Shown here piece after piece: positions 33,705 to 43,377 of a stretch of DNA of 64,000 nucleotides. The translations under genes and the position numbers were made by a program. Source of the stretch: Candidatus Bathyarchaeota archaeon (GTDB lineage Archaea > Thermoproteota > Bathyarchaeia > Bathyarchaeales > Bathycorpusculaceae); assembly GCA_026014735.1 (NCBI GenBank), contig JAOZHT010000001.1:992001-1056000 (forward strand), given 5' to 3'. Numbering within the stretch: position 1 is the stretch's first letter; every line of letters begins with the position of its first letter. Below the pieces are notes generated by a model that had not been told where the DNA came from, did no database searches, and saw only the letters and a list, made by a program, of their open reading frames with translations.

Positions 33705-35069
33705 TTAGAGTCGTTTGATGTAGCGGTTGACTTCCCATTCGGTGACTTGTGTGCGGTAGAGGTCCCATTCGTGGCGTTTCTCTTTGAGGAAGTTCTCGAA
33801 GGTCACTGGACCCAACGTTTCACGCATCAACTCGCTTGATTCAAGCTCATCGAGGGCTTCCTTGAGGTTCTCAGGCAACGAGACGATTCCGCGTGCCTTG
33901 CGTTCCTCATAGCTCATGTGGTAAACGTTTAGTTCCACAGCGTCTCCGGGGTCAATGTGGTTTTTGATGCCGTCAAGGCCAGTGGCAAGCAGCACCGCGA
34001 ATTGCAGGTAGGGGTTGCCGGCGCCGTCGGGGCAGCGGATTTCCATGCGTGCAGCGTGTTTGCGTCCGCCGAAGTTGGGTACGCGGATGAGGGGGCTGCG
34101 GTTTTTGTGTGCCCATGCAAGGTAGACGGGTGCTTCGTAGCCGGGGACAAGCCGCTTGTAGCTGTTTGGCCAGCTGTTGAGGACCGCTGCCATCTTGCGT
34201 CCATGGGCGAGTTGGCCGCCGATGTAGTGGCGTGCAAGATCAGAGAGGTAGCCGTTCTTTGCGTCGTCTGCATAGAAGAGGTTCTGGGTCATGTCTTTGT
34301 TCCACAGACTCTGGTGAGTGTGCATGCCGCTTCCGTTGATGCCCTGGAATGGTTTAGGCATATAGGTTGCGACGTAGCCGTTGCGTGCCGCCACAACTTT
34401 GCCGCACATCTTCATGGTGATTGCGCGGTCAGCGGTTTCAATTGCCTCGCCATACTTGAAATCGATTTCGTTCTGGCCCAGCGCAACCTCGTGGTGGCTG
34501 ATTTCGATCTCGATGCCGAAAGCCTCAGCGGTGTCAGCGATTTCGCGGCGCAAATCATCAGTTAAGTCTCCGGGGTGGAAATCAAAGTACCCTGCCAAGT
34601 CAATGGGGGTTGGTAAGCCGCCGTTTTCTGCTTCCTTAACTATGAAAAACTCCAGTTCAGGAGCGCAGATGAAGGTGTAGCCTGCATTCGAGGCTTTGTC
34701 GACTGCGCGTTCAAGGATGTAGCGTGGGTCGCCTTCGAAGCGTTTGTTCTGGGGAGTGTAGACATCGCAGATTAAGCGTGCGCTGGATTTCTCTTTTGGT
34801 CTCCAAGGCAGCACCGCGAAGGTGCTTGGATCCGGGAAGAGAACCATGTCTGATTCTTCGATTGGGCGGTATCCGGTGATGGATGAGCCGTCGAAGGATT
34901 GGCCGTTCTCAAATATGCTTTCTATGTTCTTGGAGCTGACGGCTAAGTTCTTTATGAAGCCGTTTATGTCAGTGAACTGTAACCTGACAAACTTTACTTC
35001 CTGTTCTTGAATTTGTTGAATAACTTTTGTTACCTGTTCTTTCCACATTGCGTTTTTGAAGTTTTTCAT
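33705..35069 (-). CDS. glnA: Glutamine synthetase 1
   Basis: This 454-residue type I glutamine synthetase condenses glutamate and ammonia at the expense of ATP. The N-terminal beta-grasp has VRLQFTDINGFIKNL and NGQSFDGSSITGY; the catalytic domain contains APELEFFIV, GQNEIDFKYG, GINGSGMHTHQSL, the RLVPGYEAPVYLAWAHKNRS loop and RCPDGAGNPYLQFA. All glutamate and histidine metal ligands of the family are in place. Length is usual for the short archaeal GS. It is likely transcribed from the AACATATTTAAG TATA region at 35131-35142. A second, diverged copy is at 36973. Confidence 0.96.
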   Translation of the reverse strand: MKNFKNAMWKEQVTKVIQQIQEQEVKFVRLQFTDINGFIKNLAVSSKNIESIFENGQSFDGSSITGYRPIEESDMVLFPDPSTFAVLPWRPKEKSSARLICDVYTPQNKRFEGDPRYILERAVDKASNAGYTFICAPELEFFIVKEAENGGLPTPIDLAGYFDFHPGDLTDDLRREIADTAEAFGIEIEISHHEVALGQNEIDFKYGEAIETADRAITMKMCGKVVAARNGYVATYMPKPFQGINGSGMHTHQSLWNKDMTQNLFYADDAKNGYLSDLARHYIGGQLAHGRKMAAVLNSWPNSYKRLVPGYEAPVYLAWAHKNRSPLIRVPNFGGRKHAARMEIRCPDGAGNPYLQFAVLLATGLDGIKNHIDPGDAVELNVYHMSYEERKARGIVSLPENLKEALDELESSELMRETLGPVTFENFLKEKRHEWDLYRTQVTEWEVNRYIKRL

Positions 35070-35130
35070 GTTCTTTCCATGCCTCGCTCTCTAGCGCCAC
35101 ATTACAGTGAATAGATAGCAAATATCCATG

Positions 35131-35142
35131 AACATATTTAAG
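35131..35142 (-). promoter_or_regulatory. TATA region of glutamine synthetase 1
   Basis: The twelve bases AACATATTTAAG (minus-strand reading CTTAAATATGTT) are identical to those upstream of glutamine synthetase 2 at 38483-38494, and the next four bases differ at only one position. The start codon lies 61 bases further, so a leader of about 35 bases is expected. Confidence 0.55.
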
Positions 35143-35517
35143 TTTTAGTGAGCCCTCCACGAATTCTGGATAACTATCCACAATAGCAGGCATCCATTGA
35201 AAATTTAAACAATAAAACCCCAAAAAATTATACAATGATCGCAGCTGCAGAACCGAAGGAGAGAAAAAAATGTGCAAAAGTGAGATAAACTATCTATTTT
35301 GCAGATATTTGTCCAGTATAGGCGCTTCAGTACATCGCTACGAATTAGCGGATGAATTACCCCAAACAAGCAAAACCCAACAGCTAAACAATGCTAAAGA
35401 ACGGAAACCAAACTTGTTATCAGACCTCTGGGCTGGCCTCCGCAGGCAATGATTTGTCGGCGATAGAGGCCAAAAGATGTTAACAAAAACGGAAGGGGAT
35501 GCACCTCGGTTAAAACA
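35143..35517. other. Gene-poor region upstream of glutamine synthetase 1
   Basis: A 60-codon plus-strand ORF (35270-35452) has no recognisable features, ribosome-binding site or composition in its favour. Nothing else is seen. Confidence 0.35.
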
Positions 35518-36045
35518 TTAATCTGGAATATTAAGCTCACCTGTTTTAGCAGCTTGATATAGTTTGGTCCATTGTGCAATTTCTTTTCTACTAGCAAAAA
35601 ACACTCCGAAAGCTATAGCTGCATAAACCGAGGTAACGACTGCCGCAAGCACCAGGGAGAAATATTGGGATTGCGGTCCAAAATAGACGCTTGCGCTCTC
35701 ATCAAACGTTAACAAAAGCCAATATTCATCAACAATAAACCCTAAGCCCACCCCGAAGAGCACATGTTGAACCCTAACAATCCAGACGCCCTCAAAAAAA
35801 GTAAGCATCAACCCCACCGCTAACAAAACAAACCCATAGTTGAAATGGTGCAGATGAATGTTGTAACCCCACAGCTCAAAGAATAAACCCGTCCCCGGGG
35901 AAAGATAAGTGAACAGTTTGGAGCCCCAAAGGGTTGCAGTGAAAGAGATTAATCCGATAAACGGCGCCTCACGTCTAAGCGCAAGCTTATGCATTAGGCT
36001 TTCGCGGATTTCACGTTTTATCTGTTGCTTGTTATAGTCGCTCAA
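35518..36045 (-). CDS. Membrane protein with HxHH motif
   Basis: The 175-residue protein has about five hydrophobic segments. A HLHHFNYGFVLL stretch gives His64, His66 and His67 at a membrane boundary, and another pair of polar residues (GFIVDEYWLLL, Asp106 and Glu107) falls inside a later helix, with His94 between. This could form a metal or heme-like site in the membrane, but I do not recognise the family. Start is ATG at 36045; the gene lies between the two glutamine synthetases, with no evidence that it acts with them. Confidence 0.68.
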   Translation of the reverse strand: MSDYNKQQIKREIRESLMHKLALRREAPFIGLISFTATLWGSKLFTYLSPGTGLFFELWGYNIHLHHFNYGFVLLAVGLMLTFFEGVWIVRVQHVLFGVGLGFIVDEYWLLLTFDESASVYFGPQSQYFSLVLAAVVTSVYAAIAFGVFFASRKEIAQWTKLYQAAKTGELNIPD

Positions 36046-36228
36046 AAAACCTACTTCTCACGTAAGCCTACAACCATTCAAGCCGAGAACTATTCATAAA
36101 GGTATGCTGTTGCTTTTTAACAGTTACAAAGAAAGAGAATCAAGAAAACCAGATGTAACCTGCCAACCCAGCAGGAACCTTAAAAAAAGAGAGCTAAACT
36201 ATTTCTCTTTCATTTAGCTGCCTCTTGA

Positions 36229-36600
36229 CTATTTTTTAATGTATATATTTCCCGTCGCAACCGCTGTGAACCCGTTGCTTGTGATTGTGAAGTAGTCATC
36301 TCTGGGTACGTTGAATACGCTGTATGTGCCTTCAAGGGTTGTTGCGTTGACTAGGTTCCAGGTGCCCGTGTAGCTGCTAAATGTAGCGGTACCATTCTCG
36401 TAGAGCACTATGGTGTATCCGTCTCCGGTTGAAGTCTGCTGAACATATGTGCCAGCCATATCGGGCAAAGCCGGCGTTAATCCGCCTGAATTTGCAGAAT
36501 AAACTACGGCTACACCGACAACCACTATTAAAACAATCGCTAAAACCACGATGTACAGTTTGTTTTTACTCTTTTTTGAAATTTTTTCAGGTTCGCCCAC
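36229..36600 (-). CDS. Small membrane-anchored beta protein
   Basis: The 123-residue protein has a charged N-terminus (GEPEKISKKSKNK), one membrane helix (YIVVLAIVLIVVVGVAVVY, about residues 16-34), and an outside domain of about 85 residues made of alternating strands (AGTYVQQTSTGDGYTIVLYENGTATF; GTWNLVNATTLEGTY). The GTATF...GTWNL pattern resembles short lipocalin-like repeats seen in secreted small proteins. It is likely exposed outside the membrane. Function unknown. Confidence 0.7.
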   Translation of the reverse strand: MGEPEKISKKSKNKLYIVVLAIVLIVVVGVAVVYSANSGGLTPALPDMAGTYVQQTSTGDGYTIVLYENGTATFSSYTGTWNLVNATTLEGTYSVFNVPRDDYFTITSNGFTAVATGNIYIKK

Positions 36601-36972
36601 TTCTCATTTCTCCATAATTGTACTGCTTGCTTGCTTACCACCGGTATATTTAAAAGATTTTTGGATATTGCTTTGAATAAAATATGCTTTGGACAACGAT
36701 ATTTTAATTTTTATGCACCAAAAAGGTTTTGGAAATCAAATGGTCAAGTAGATGTTTTACAAAACCATGATACTCAAAGTGGCTATTTCGAGGTAGCGAT
36801 AGGGGGTAAACAGCGCAGGCTCGACAGCGTCCAAGGTTGATCTTTCAATTACCTATCCATTTCATGTGGGCTAAACGCAACAACTGAAAAATTGGGGCTA
36901 ACTGTAATCAAACAAGTTTAAATGAAAAAATGAAAATGGGGGTTGGGGTTGGAACCGTGAATATACCCCAAC
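36601..36972. other. Gene-free region between a membrane protein and glutamine synthetase 2
   Basis: A 69-codon plus-strand ORF (36631-36840) is not supported by a ribosome-binding site or recognisable sequence. No RNA gene is seen. Confidence 0.35.
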
Positions 36973-38445
36973 TTAGTAGTCTAGGTACTTCATTATTTCC
37001 CAGGGGGAAACATAGAGGCAGTACTGGTTCCAGTCGTTGGTCTTCAAGTCGATGAAGGCATCAAACACGTGGCTGCCCAAGGCATCCTTAAGCACGCTGT
37101 CGCTTTCCAATGCATCCAGCGCATCCTTAAGGGTGGTTGGAAGCTCCTTGATGCCCAGTTCCCGACGTTTAGCCTTGCTGAGTTTGTAGACATCCTCATC
37201 TATGGGGTCTCCGGGCTCAAGTTTCTTCTTGATGCCATCTAAACCAGCCATCATCAGGCAAGCGAAAGCCAAATACGGGTTGCATGTGGGGTCCACGCCG
37301 CGGTATTCAACGCGTTTCTGAGCAGCAAACCCAGCGCCTTTATAGTAAAGCGGTATTCGGCACAGGGCACTGCGGTTTCGTCGGCTCCAAAGCACATAGA
37401 TGGGGGCTTCAAAGCCGGGCACCAACCGTTTATAGCTGCTAACAGTTGGGCAGCAGATCGCCGTTAAAGCCCGTGCATGCTCCAAAAGTCCACCCACGTA
37501 GTAGCGTCCGATCTGGCTCAGTTCAGCGTAATCGTCCTCTCCATCGTACATCACGTTGGTTTTGCCCTTCCACAGCGAAGAATGCACGTGCATGCCGCTG
37601 GCGTTATCCAAGTAGATGGGTTTAGGCATAAACGTGGCGATTAAACCATGTTTCTTTGCGATGTTTTTGGCGACAAACTTGAAGTACAAGGCGCGGTCGG
37701 CTGTGTCGAGGAGCTCGCCGTATTTGTAGTCGATTTCAACCTGCCCGACGGTGGCGACTTCGTGATGGTGCTTCTCGATGGTTAAGCCAAAGTAGTCCTC
37801 AAGAATCTGGCTGACCTCGTTACGGTAAGCAACGGTGGTGTCCTCGGGGGGCGTACGGTAGTAGGCTTCTTTGGGGCGAAGAATGAATCCTCCGGGGGTA
37901 ACCTCGGGCGATCCGGGAACCACGCGTGGTGCACCCCATGCGTCTCCTTCTCCGCCTTTAGGTGCAGCCCAAAGGTCCCAGGTGAGTTTGGTGGGGTCGA
38001 TTGAGGTGAAGACGAAGTGTTCAAGCTCCGGCGCAAAGATGCCGGTGTAACCCATGTCCTGGGCGGCTTTTATGGCGCGTTTGGCGACGTATCCTCGGGG
38101 GCAGGTGACTGAGGGTTCGGTTCCGCCGAATGCTTCCAGCGAGTCGCCTAGGATGATGGCGCTTTTCTGGTTGGGGTCGGTTTCCCAGGGCATGATGGCG
38201 AGGGTTTTGGGGTCGGGCATAAAGATCATGTCGGATTCTTCGATGGATTTGAAGCCGCGGACGGATGAGCCGTCAAAGCCTATACCCTCGGTGAAGGCTG
38301 CTCCGTTTAGGTATTCCCTGGCTGGCAGGACCATGTCTTGGAGTATGCCTCTAACATCGACGAATGCTGAGTGTACCCAGCGGATGTTGTTTGTCTTGAG
38401 AGTTTCTATCGCTTTACTTACTTGTGCGTCCATTATTTTCACCAT
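36973..38445 (-). CDS. Glutamine synthetase 2, longer paralogue
   Basis: This glutamine synthetase-family protein is 490 residues from the ATG at 38445; the open frame reaches 38472, but the TATA region at 38483-38494 would place the transcription start near 38465, inside that extension. It keeps IGFDGSSVRGF, APELEHFVF, GQVEIDYKYGE, LDNASGMHVHSSL, RLVPGFEAPIYVLWSRRNRS and CNPYLAFACLMMAG. Compared with copy 1 it has a longer insertion of roughly 25-30 residues around 165-195 (DAWGAPRVVPGSPEVTPGGF). The active-site Arg motif VEYRGVDPTCNP is slightly altered. It may have a different substrate or a regulatory role. Confidence 0.9.
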   Translation of the reverse strand: MVKIMDAQVSKAIETLKTNNIRWVHSAFVDVRGILQDMVLPAREYLNGAAFTEGIGFDGSSVRGFKSIEESDMIFMPDPKTLAIMPWETDPNQKSAIILGDSLEAFGGTEPSVTCPRGYVAKRAIKAAQDMGYTGIFAPELEHFVFTSIDPTKLTWDLWAAPKGGEGDAWGAPRVVPGSPEVTPGGFILRPKEAYYRTPPEDTTVAYRNEVSQILEDYFGLTIEKHHHEVATVGQVEIDYKYGELLDTADRALYFKFVAKNIAKKHGLIATFMPKPIYLDNASGMHVHSSLWKGKTNVMYDGEDDYAELSQIGRYYVGGLLEHARALTAICCPTVSSYKRLVPGFEAPIYVLWSRRNRSALCRIPLYYKGAGFAAQKRVEYRGVDPTCNPYLAFACLMMAGLDGIKKKLEPGDPIDEDVYKLSKAKRRELGIKELPTTLKDALDALESDSVLKDALGSHVFDAFIDLKTNDWNQYCLYVSPWEIMKYLDY

Positions 38446-38482
38446 AGCATATTCATATGTTTGGGAAAGCACTTAAAACATA

Positions 38483-38494
38483 AACATATTTAAG
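38483..38494 (-). promoter_or_regulatory. TATA region of glutamine synthetase 2
   Basis: AACATATTTAAG (minus-strand CTTAAATATGTT) is identical to the promoter region of glutamine synthetase 1, so the two genes may respond to the same regulator or simply share a strong TATA motif. Confidence 0.5.
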
Positions 38495-38606
38495 CCTATC
38501 TACAAAAACCCTGAATAACTGTTCATGAAGTCAGCCAGTCACCCAAGCCGCAAACAAAACATCCAAGAACCAACAAAAAAACCCGACAACTGTCCAACCC
38601 GCAACC

Positions 38607-39074
38607 CTACTTCTCCCGACGCAGAAAATCGCCAACATCCACCACATTACGCACCGCAACCTCCCCCTCAGCACCGCCAAAACCAGCCATCACCATGCCA
38701 AACCCTAAGCACTCCCCAAACTCGTTAAGCACCAAAGTTGCCTCACCCTTCCGAGTGGACCCAAACACCTTCAATACGCCCTTGACAAAAACGTCCCTGC
38801 CGCAGATGAAAAGCCAAGCCGTCCTCGAATCCACAACCACGCGGTTACCGCCCTGCGCAGCTAACATGGAGAGGAGGTTGAAGCTGGGGAAAAACTTGCC
38901 CTCTTTGGCTTTGCCCAAGTAGAGGCCGGCGACAAAGAAGCTGTCTTTTAGCAGCGGTTTGAGGTTGGCGTTGACGAGGTAGAAGCGCCCGTTCTTCTCC
39001 ACTAATAGGTCTGTTTCCAGGATGATTTGGATGCCGAATCGCTGGGCAAAAGACTTTATGGCTTTAGCCTTCAT
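38607..39074 (-). CDS. NIP7-like ribosome biogenesis protein with PUA domain
   Basis: The 155-residue protein resembles archaeal NIP7/UPF0113 proteins. The N-terminal half has LLVEKNGRFYLVN and GLYLGKAKEGKFFPSFNLLSML; the C-terminal half is a PUA-like RNA-binding domain (AWLFICGRDVFVKGVLKVFG, VLNEFGECLGFG). It would help assemble the large ribosomal subunit. It overlaps the upstream methyltransferase gene by four bases (39071-39074), so the two are coupled. Confidence 0.85.
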   Translation of the reverse strand: MKAKAIKSFAQRFGIQIILETDLLVEKNGRFYLVNANLKPLLKDSFFVAGLYLGKAKEGKFFPSFNLLSMLAAQGGNRVVVDSRTAWLFICGRDVFVKGVLKVFGSTRKGEATLVLNEFGECLGFGMVMAGFGGAEGEVAVRNVVDVGDFLRREK

Positions 39075-39961
39075 GGCTGCGGACTCCGTTTTTTGAGTTT
39101 AGCGACAAAAAAGCCCTGGGTCTGGTCAGGCCAGATGCGGCGGCAATTTGCCACTGAAGAGTCAAGGTGCTTGCCGAAGACCTCCAGCAAACCTTCGCTT
39201 CCAAAACAGCTAATCGGCTCGATTGATAGATTGAGGTTACGGATTGCCCAATCCATATTTAACTCGTCTTCTTCAGGCTCCAGCGAACAAGTCGAGTAAA
39301 CGAGTTCGCCTTGGCTGCTGAGGCACTCCGCGGCGGCTTTAAGCAGCTCTTTTTGCACTGCAGCGTTGCGTTCCACATCCTTTAGTGTGCGGTTACTAAA
39401 CCAGTTTCTGTCTGCGGCAAAGTTGCCCGAGCAGGGCGCATCCAGCAGAACCCTGTCGAATTTGACGCCTAGACTGGGTGCCTGCCGCGCATCCAAGAGG
39501 TAAACCACCGTGTTGGCGACGTGGCAGCGTTCCAGCTGGTTACCAAGCGCGGTTAAGCGGCGTTTATCAACGTCAAGGGCGATGATGGCGCCGGTGTTTG
39601 CCATTGAATCGGCAAGCTGCACGGTTTTTCCACCCGGCGCAGCGGCGCAATCAAGCACCTTTTTGCCCTTTAAACCCGAAAACACCGAGACGGATAGCTG
39701 AGCGGCGGCTTCCTGAATAGAGTAGAGCCCCAGCAGGTACTCGGCGGTTGCGCCCGCGGAAACCTTGGAGTCCACAACCCAGTAGCCGTCGGTGAGGAAG
39801 GGGATTTTCTGCAGCTGCACGCCCAGAGTGGCTAGGCGCCCGATGAGGTTTTTGCCTTTTGCGTTTTGGTTGTTTATGCGGATGGCTTGGCGGGGCTTAG
39901 CCTCTTTAGGTATCCAGCCTAATTGGCGGTACCGGTTTTGGAAGAACTCTTTACCTGACAT
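39071..39961 (-). CDS. RsmB/NSUN-family RNA m5C methyltransferase
   Basis: The 296-residue protein is a SAM-dependent cytosine-5 RNA methyltransferase. Motif I is VLDCAAAPGGKTVQLA (about residues 109-124), the DAPCSGNFAADRNWF motif carries one catalytic Cys, and STCSLEPEEDELNMDWAI carries the second. It probably modifies tRNA or rRNA, and the coupled NIP7-like gene favours a ribosomal target, though archaeal Trm4-like enzymes act on tRNA. The N-terminal region to residue 80 is the usual recognition part of the family. Confidence 0.93.
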   Translation of the reverse strand: MSGKEFFQNRYRQLGWIPKEAKPRQAIRINNQNAKGKNLIGRLATLGVQLQKIPFLTDGYWVVDSKVSAGATAEYLLGLYSIQEAAAQLSVSVFSGLKGKKVLDCAAAPGGKTVQLADSMANTGAIIALDVDKRRLTALGNQLERCHVANTVVYLLDARQAPSLGVKFDRVLLDAPCSGNFAADRNWFSNRTLKDVERNAAVQKELLKAAAECLSSQGELVYSTCSLEPEEDELNMDWAIRNLNLSIEPISCFGSEGLLEVFGKHLDSSVANCRRIWPDQTQGFFVAKLKKRSPQP

Positions 39962-40031
39962 CAGCCCAAAGTAACAGTGAAGTGTCTAAAAGCTTTTAGG
40001 GAAAGAGGCTATCTTAACAGAGTGACCCAAA

Positions 40032-40439
40032 ATGTCTAAAATTGTCCGTGTAGGCGTAACTTTCCCCCCTGACTTGCTCAAAGACTTCGACGACATAATC
40101 GGAAAAATGGGCTATGAAAGCCGCAGCAAAGCAATCCAAGACGCCGTAAGACTCTACGTTTCAGAGCGCAAGTGGCTGCAGGAAGAAGAAGCAGACCAAA
40201 CAGGCGTCATATTGATGATTTACGATCATGAAACACGGGGTCTGGAGAGCGATTTAACCGATTCGCAGCATCACCACACCGACCTCATCTCCTCCACGAT
40301 GCATATTCACCTCGGCGAACATGACTGCTTAGAAGTCATAGCGGTGAAGGGAAAAGGCTCCGAGATACGTCACCTCAGCGATGATTTAACCACGCGGCGA
40401 GGAGTAAAAATCCTCAAATCCATGATTGTCTCGATTTAA
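40032..40439 (+). CDS. nikR: Nickel-responsive regulator NikR
   Basis: The 135-residue protein has an N-terminal ribbon-helix-helix (VRVGVTFPPDLLKDFDDII, MGYESRSKAIQDAVRLYV) and a C-terminal ACT-like metal-binding domain. The square-planar nickel ligands are present: His80, His91, His93 and Cys99 (QHHHTDLISSTMHIHLGEHDCLEV region). It would repress nickel uptake when nickel is sufficient, fitting a cell with nickel enzymes. No nickel transporter is adjacent, so its targets are elsewhere. It is convergent with nadA. Confidence 0.95.
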   Translation: MSKIVRVGVTFPPDLLKDFDDIIGKMGYESRSKAIQDAVRLYVSERKWLQEEEADQTGVILMIYDHETRGLESDLTDSQHHHTDLISSTMHIHLGEHDCLEVIAVKGKGSEIRHLSDDLTTRRGVKILKSMIVSI

Positions 40440-41347
40440 GCCTTCACCTTAAACATACGCTCCAATGAGGCACGGGCTTTCTCCGCCACCGCATCAGGAA
40501 CCGCAACCACATACTTTTCTTCCTTAAGCGAAGCGTAGACTCTGTCAAGCGTGGTGAGTTTCATGTTGGGGCAGATGGCGCCTTCGTAAGCAAGATAGAA
40601 TTTCTTGTCAGGGTTCTCCCTGCGCAGCCGATGCAGAATCCCCTCTTCGGTTCCGACAATGAATTCTTTAGCGTCTGATTCTTTGGCGTAGCGGCACATC
40701 TTTGAAGTGCTGCCGATGAAGTCTGAGCTGGCACGCATCTCCCTGCTGCATTCGGGGTGTGTTATAACCTCCGCTTTGGGATGCTGCATCTTGAGGACCT
40801 TTACGTCTTCAGGCTGAAACAGCAGATGCGTGGGACAGAAACCGTTGGCGGGGATGGAAATCAGGGTTTTGCCCGTTTTCTCCGCCACGTACTCGGCGAG
40901 GTTCTTGTCGGGTCCGAACAGCACGGTTTGGGCGCTAAGTGAATTTACAACTTCGACGGCGTTAGCGCTGGTGCAGCATACATCAGCCTCAGCCTTGCAG
41001 GCAGCCAGGGTATTCACGTAGAGGACCACCGGCGCGTCTGGATACTGCTTTTTCGCACGTTTAATTTCGTCGACGGTTAGCATCTGCGCCATGGGGCACC
41101 GTGCACCCGGACAGGGCAGAAGCACCTTCTTGGAGGGGTTAATTATCGCCGCGGACTCCGCCATGAAGTCCACCGCGCAGAAGACGATGAGTTCGGCTTC
41201 TTTTTCTTGGCTGGCTTTGCGGCTGAGCTCTATGCTGTCGCCTACGTAGTCAGCTATGTCTTGGATTTCTGGGCGCTGATAGTTATGTGCCAGTATAATG
41301 GCTTTTTTCTCTTTTTTAAGATCTTGGATTTTCTGCTTTAAATCCAT
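40436..41347 (-). CDS. nadA: Quinolinate synthase
   Basis: The 303-residue enzyme condenses iminoaspartate and dihydroxyacetone phosphate to quinolinate in NAD synthesis. The three cysteines that hold the [4Fe-4S] cluster are Cys84 (PGARCPMAQML), Cys171 (NGFCPTHLLF) and Cys259 (GAICPNMKL), at the spacing of archaeal NadA. Other signatures are ILAHNYQRPEIQDIADYVGDS and VNTLAACKAEADVCCTSANA. The partner genes for aspartate oxidation and quinolinate phosphoribosyl transfer are not in the window. ATG at 41347 is the start. Confidence 0.96.
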   Translation of the reverse strand: MDLKQKIQDLKKEKKAIILAHNYQRPEIQDIADYVGDSIELSRKASQEKEAELIVFCAVDFMAESAAIINPSKKVLLPCPGARCPMAQMLTVDEIKRAKKQYPDAPVVLYVNTLAACKAEADVCCTSANAVEVVNSLSAQTVLFGPDKNLAEYVAEKTGKTLISIPANGFCPTHLLFQPEDVKVLKMQHPKAEVITHPECSREMRASSDFIGSTSKMCRYAKESDAKEFIVGTEEGILHRLRRENPDKKFYLAYEGAICPNMKLTTLDRVYASLKEEKYVVAVPDAVAEKARASLERMFKVKA

Positions 41348-41650
41348 GTTTCAGACCAGGTAGAGTGTGTGGAGAGAAACTGGATTAGTATGAGATATAA
41401 TCTTTTACCTTCCAATGTGGCGCTTTCACCTTAAATCCCCCTAAAACAAGAGATTTCCTTAACAGTAAAGAGGCCAAAGCATTTTTTATAGGACCGGCTA
41501 CACAGACGCGTCAGTGTTGGAGCGGGACTATGGGTTGGCTGCGGCTAGTTGCTGCTTGTGACTACATTATGTTACAACAAAGCTCTATATCCTGACAGCT
41601 TCAATATAGGAATATATTCTCTTTCCCAAAGACGGCTGATGTGTTAGGCG
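41348..41650. other. Gene-free region upstream of nadA and the receiver gene
   Basis: These 303 bases hold the divergent promoters only; an AT-rich element ATAGGAATATATTC near 41605-41620 may serve the receiver gene. Nothing else is seen. Confidence 0.4.
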
Positions 41651-41659
41651 GTGAGTTGC

Positions 41660-42037
41660 TTGGGCAAAAAAATTTTAATCGTAGACTCAGATACGCGGAC
41701 CTCAAAATCGTTTAGCGACGTCTTCATCAAAGAAGGCTTCCAAGTCAGCATAGCCCACTATCCCCTTCAAGCCCAAGAGCTTCTGCAGCATAACAGCTAC
41801 GACTGCGTGCTGATGAGCTTTAGCCACCCCGCAACCATCGGACGCGACCTACTGGTTTTCTCTCAGCAGTCCCTTCCCAACGCCTTAACCATAGTTCTAA
41901 ACGATTTTCCCACCGTGGAAAGCGCGATTGAAGCCATCGAATGCGGCTCCGATGCGATGTTTGCTAAGCCAGTGAACTTGAAGTTACTGCTGAAAGTCAT
42001 ACGGGAAAAAACCGCTTGTACCCAACCGCCAAGTTAG
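41660..42037 (+). CDS. Degenerate response-regulator receiver
   Basis: The protein is read from TTG 41660 (GKKILIVDSDTRTSKSF), 125 residues; an upstream GTG at 41651 is possible. It has the receiver fold, with acidic residues in ILIVDSDT, a normal Lys in AMFAKPVNL, and LTIVLNDFPTVESAIEAIECGSDAMF. The phosphorylated Asp is missing: YDCVLMSFSHP has Ser where Asp is expected. It is a pseudo-receiver that cannot be phosphorylated in the usual way and may act by protein contact. No kinase gene is adjacent. It converges on the small gene at 42034. Confidence 0.85.
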   Translation: MGKKILIVDSDTRTSKSFSDVFIKEGFQVSIAHYPLQAQELLQHNSYDCVLMSFSHPATIGRDLLVFSQQSLPNALTIVLNDFPTVESAIEAIECGSDAMFAKPVNLKLLLKVIREKTACTQPPS

Positions 42038-42282
42038 GCGTTAGAAAAAATTACCCAGAAATCCTTCTCGTTTTTAATATCAAGCCTACGCTTCTGCAGG
42101 AGTTCAGTTAGGATTTTCATGTCAGCTTGACTGAGTTCCACGCTTAGGGTAAGGCTGTACTGTTGCGGCTGACCAGCTTTTTCGGGCAGGGGATTTAGCC
42201 AGGTGGCTGCTACCGCGAGGTTTTCACCGAATATGTCCTGTAGCTCTTTTAGGAAGTCCACTGCTTCTTTGCGGTCGATTAT
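42034..42282 (-). CDS. Small hypothetical protein, start at ATA likely
   Basis: The frame has GTG at 42261, but a more natural amphipathic N-terminus (DRKEAVDFLKEL) is encoded upstream of it. GGGGGAAAC stands directly before an in-frame ATA at 42282, with no ATG, GTG or TTG upstream of 42261 in that frame. From ATA the product is 82 residues, alpha-beta in character (AVAATWLNPL; YSLTLSVELSQADMKILTELLQKRRL). The family is unknown to me. It overlaps the end of the receiver gene by four bases. Confidence 0.55.
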   Translation of the reverse strand: MIDRKEAVDFLKELQDIFGENLAVAATWLNPLPEKAGQPQQYSLTLSVELSQADMKILTELLQKRRLDIKNEKDFWVIFSNA

Positions 42283-42382
42283 GTTTCCCCCAGCCTTCTT
42301 CGGGTCAAAGACTCTTAAAAGGTTTTTCTAACTTCCCGCCTTCCGCCCAAGGCGGTTAAGCAAGCAACTACAGGATCAGTAG

Positions 42383-43375
<993 letters not shown>

Positions 43376-43377
43376 AC

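Noticed and set aside
35270-35452. Plus-strand 60-codon ORF between glutamine synthetase 1 and a membrane gene
   Set aside because: No ribosome-binding site, no hydrophobic or catalytic features, and composition is unlike neighbouring genes.
36631-36840. Plus-strand 69-codon ORF before glutamine synthetase 2
   Set aside because: No recognisable sequence and no ribosome-binding site.
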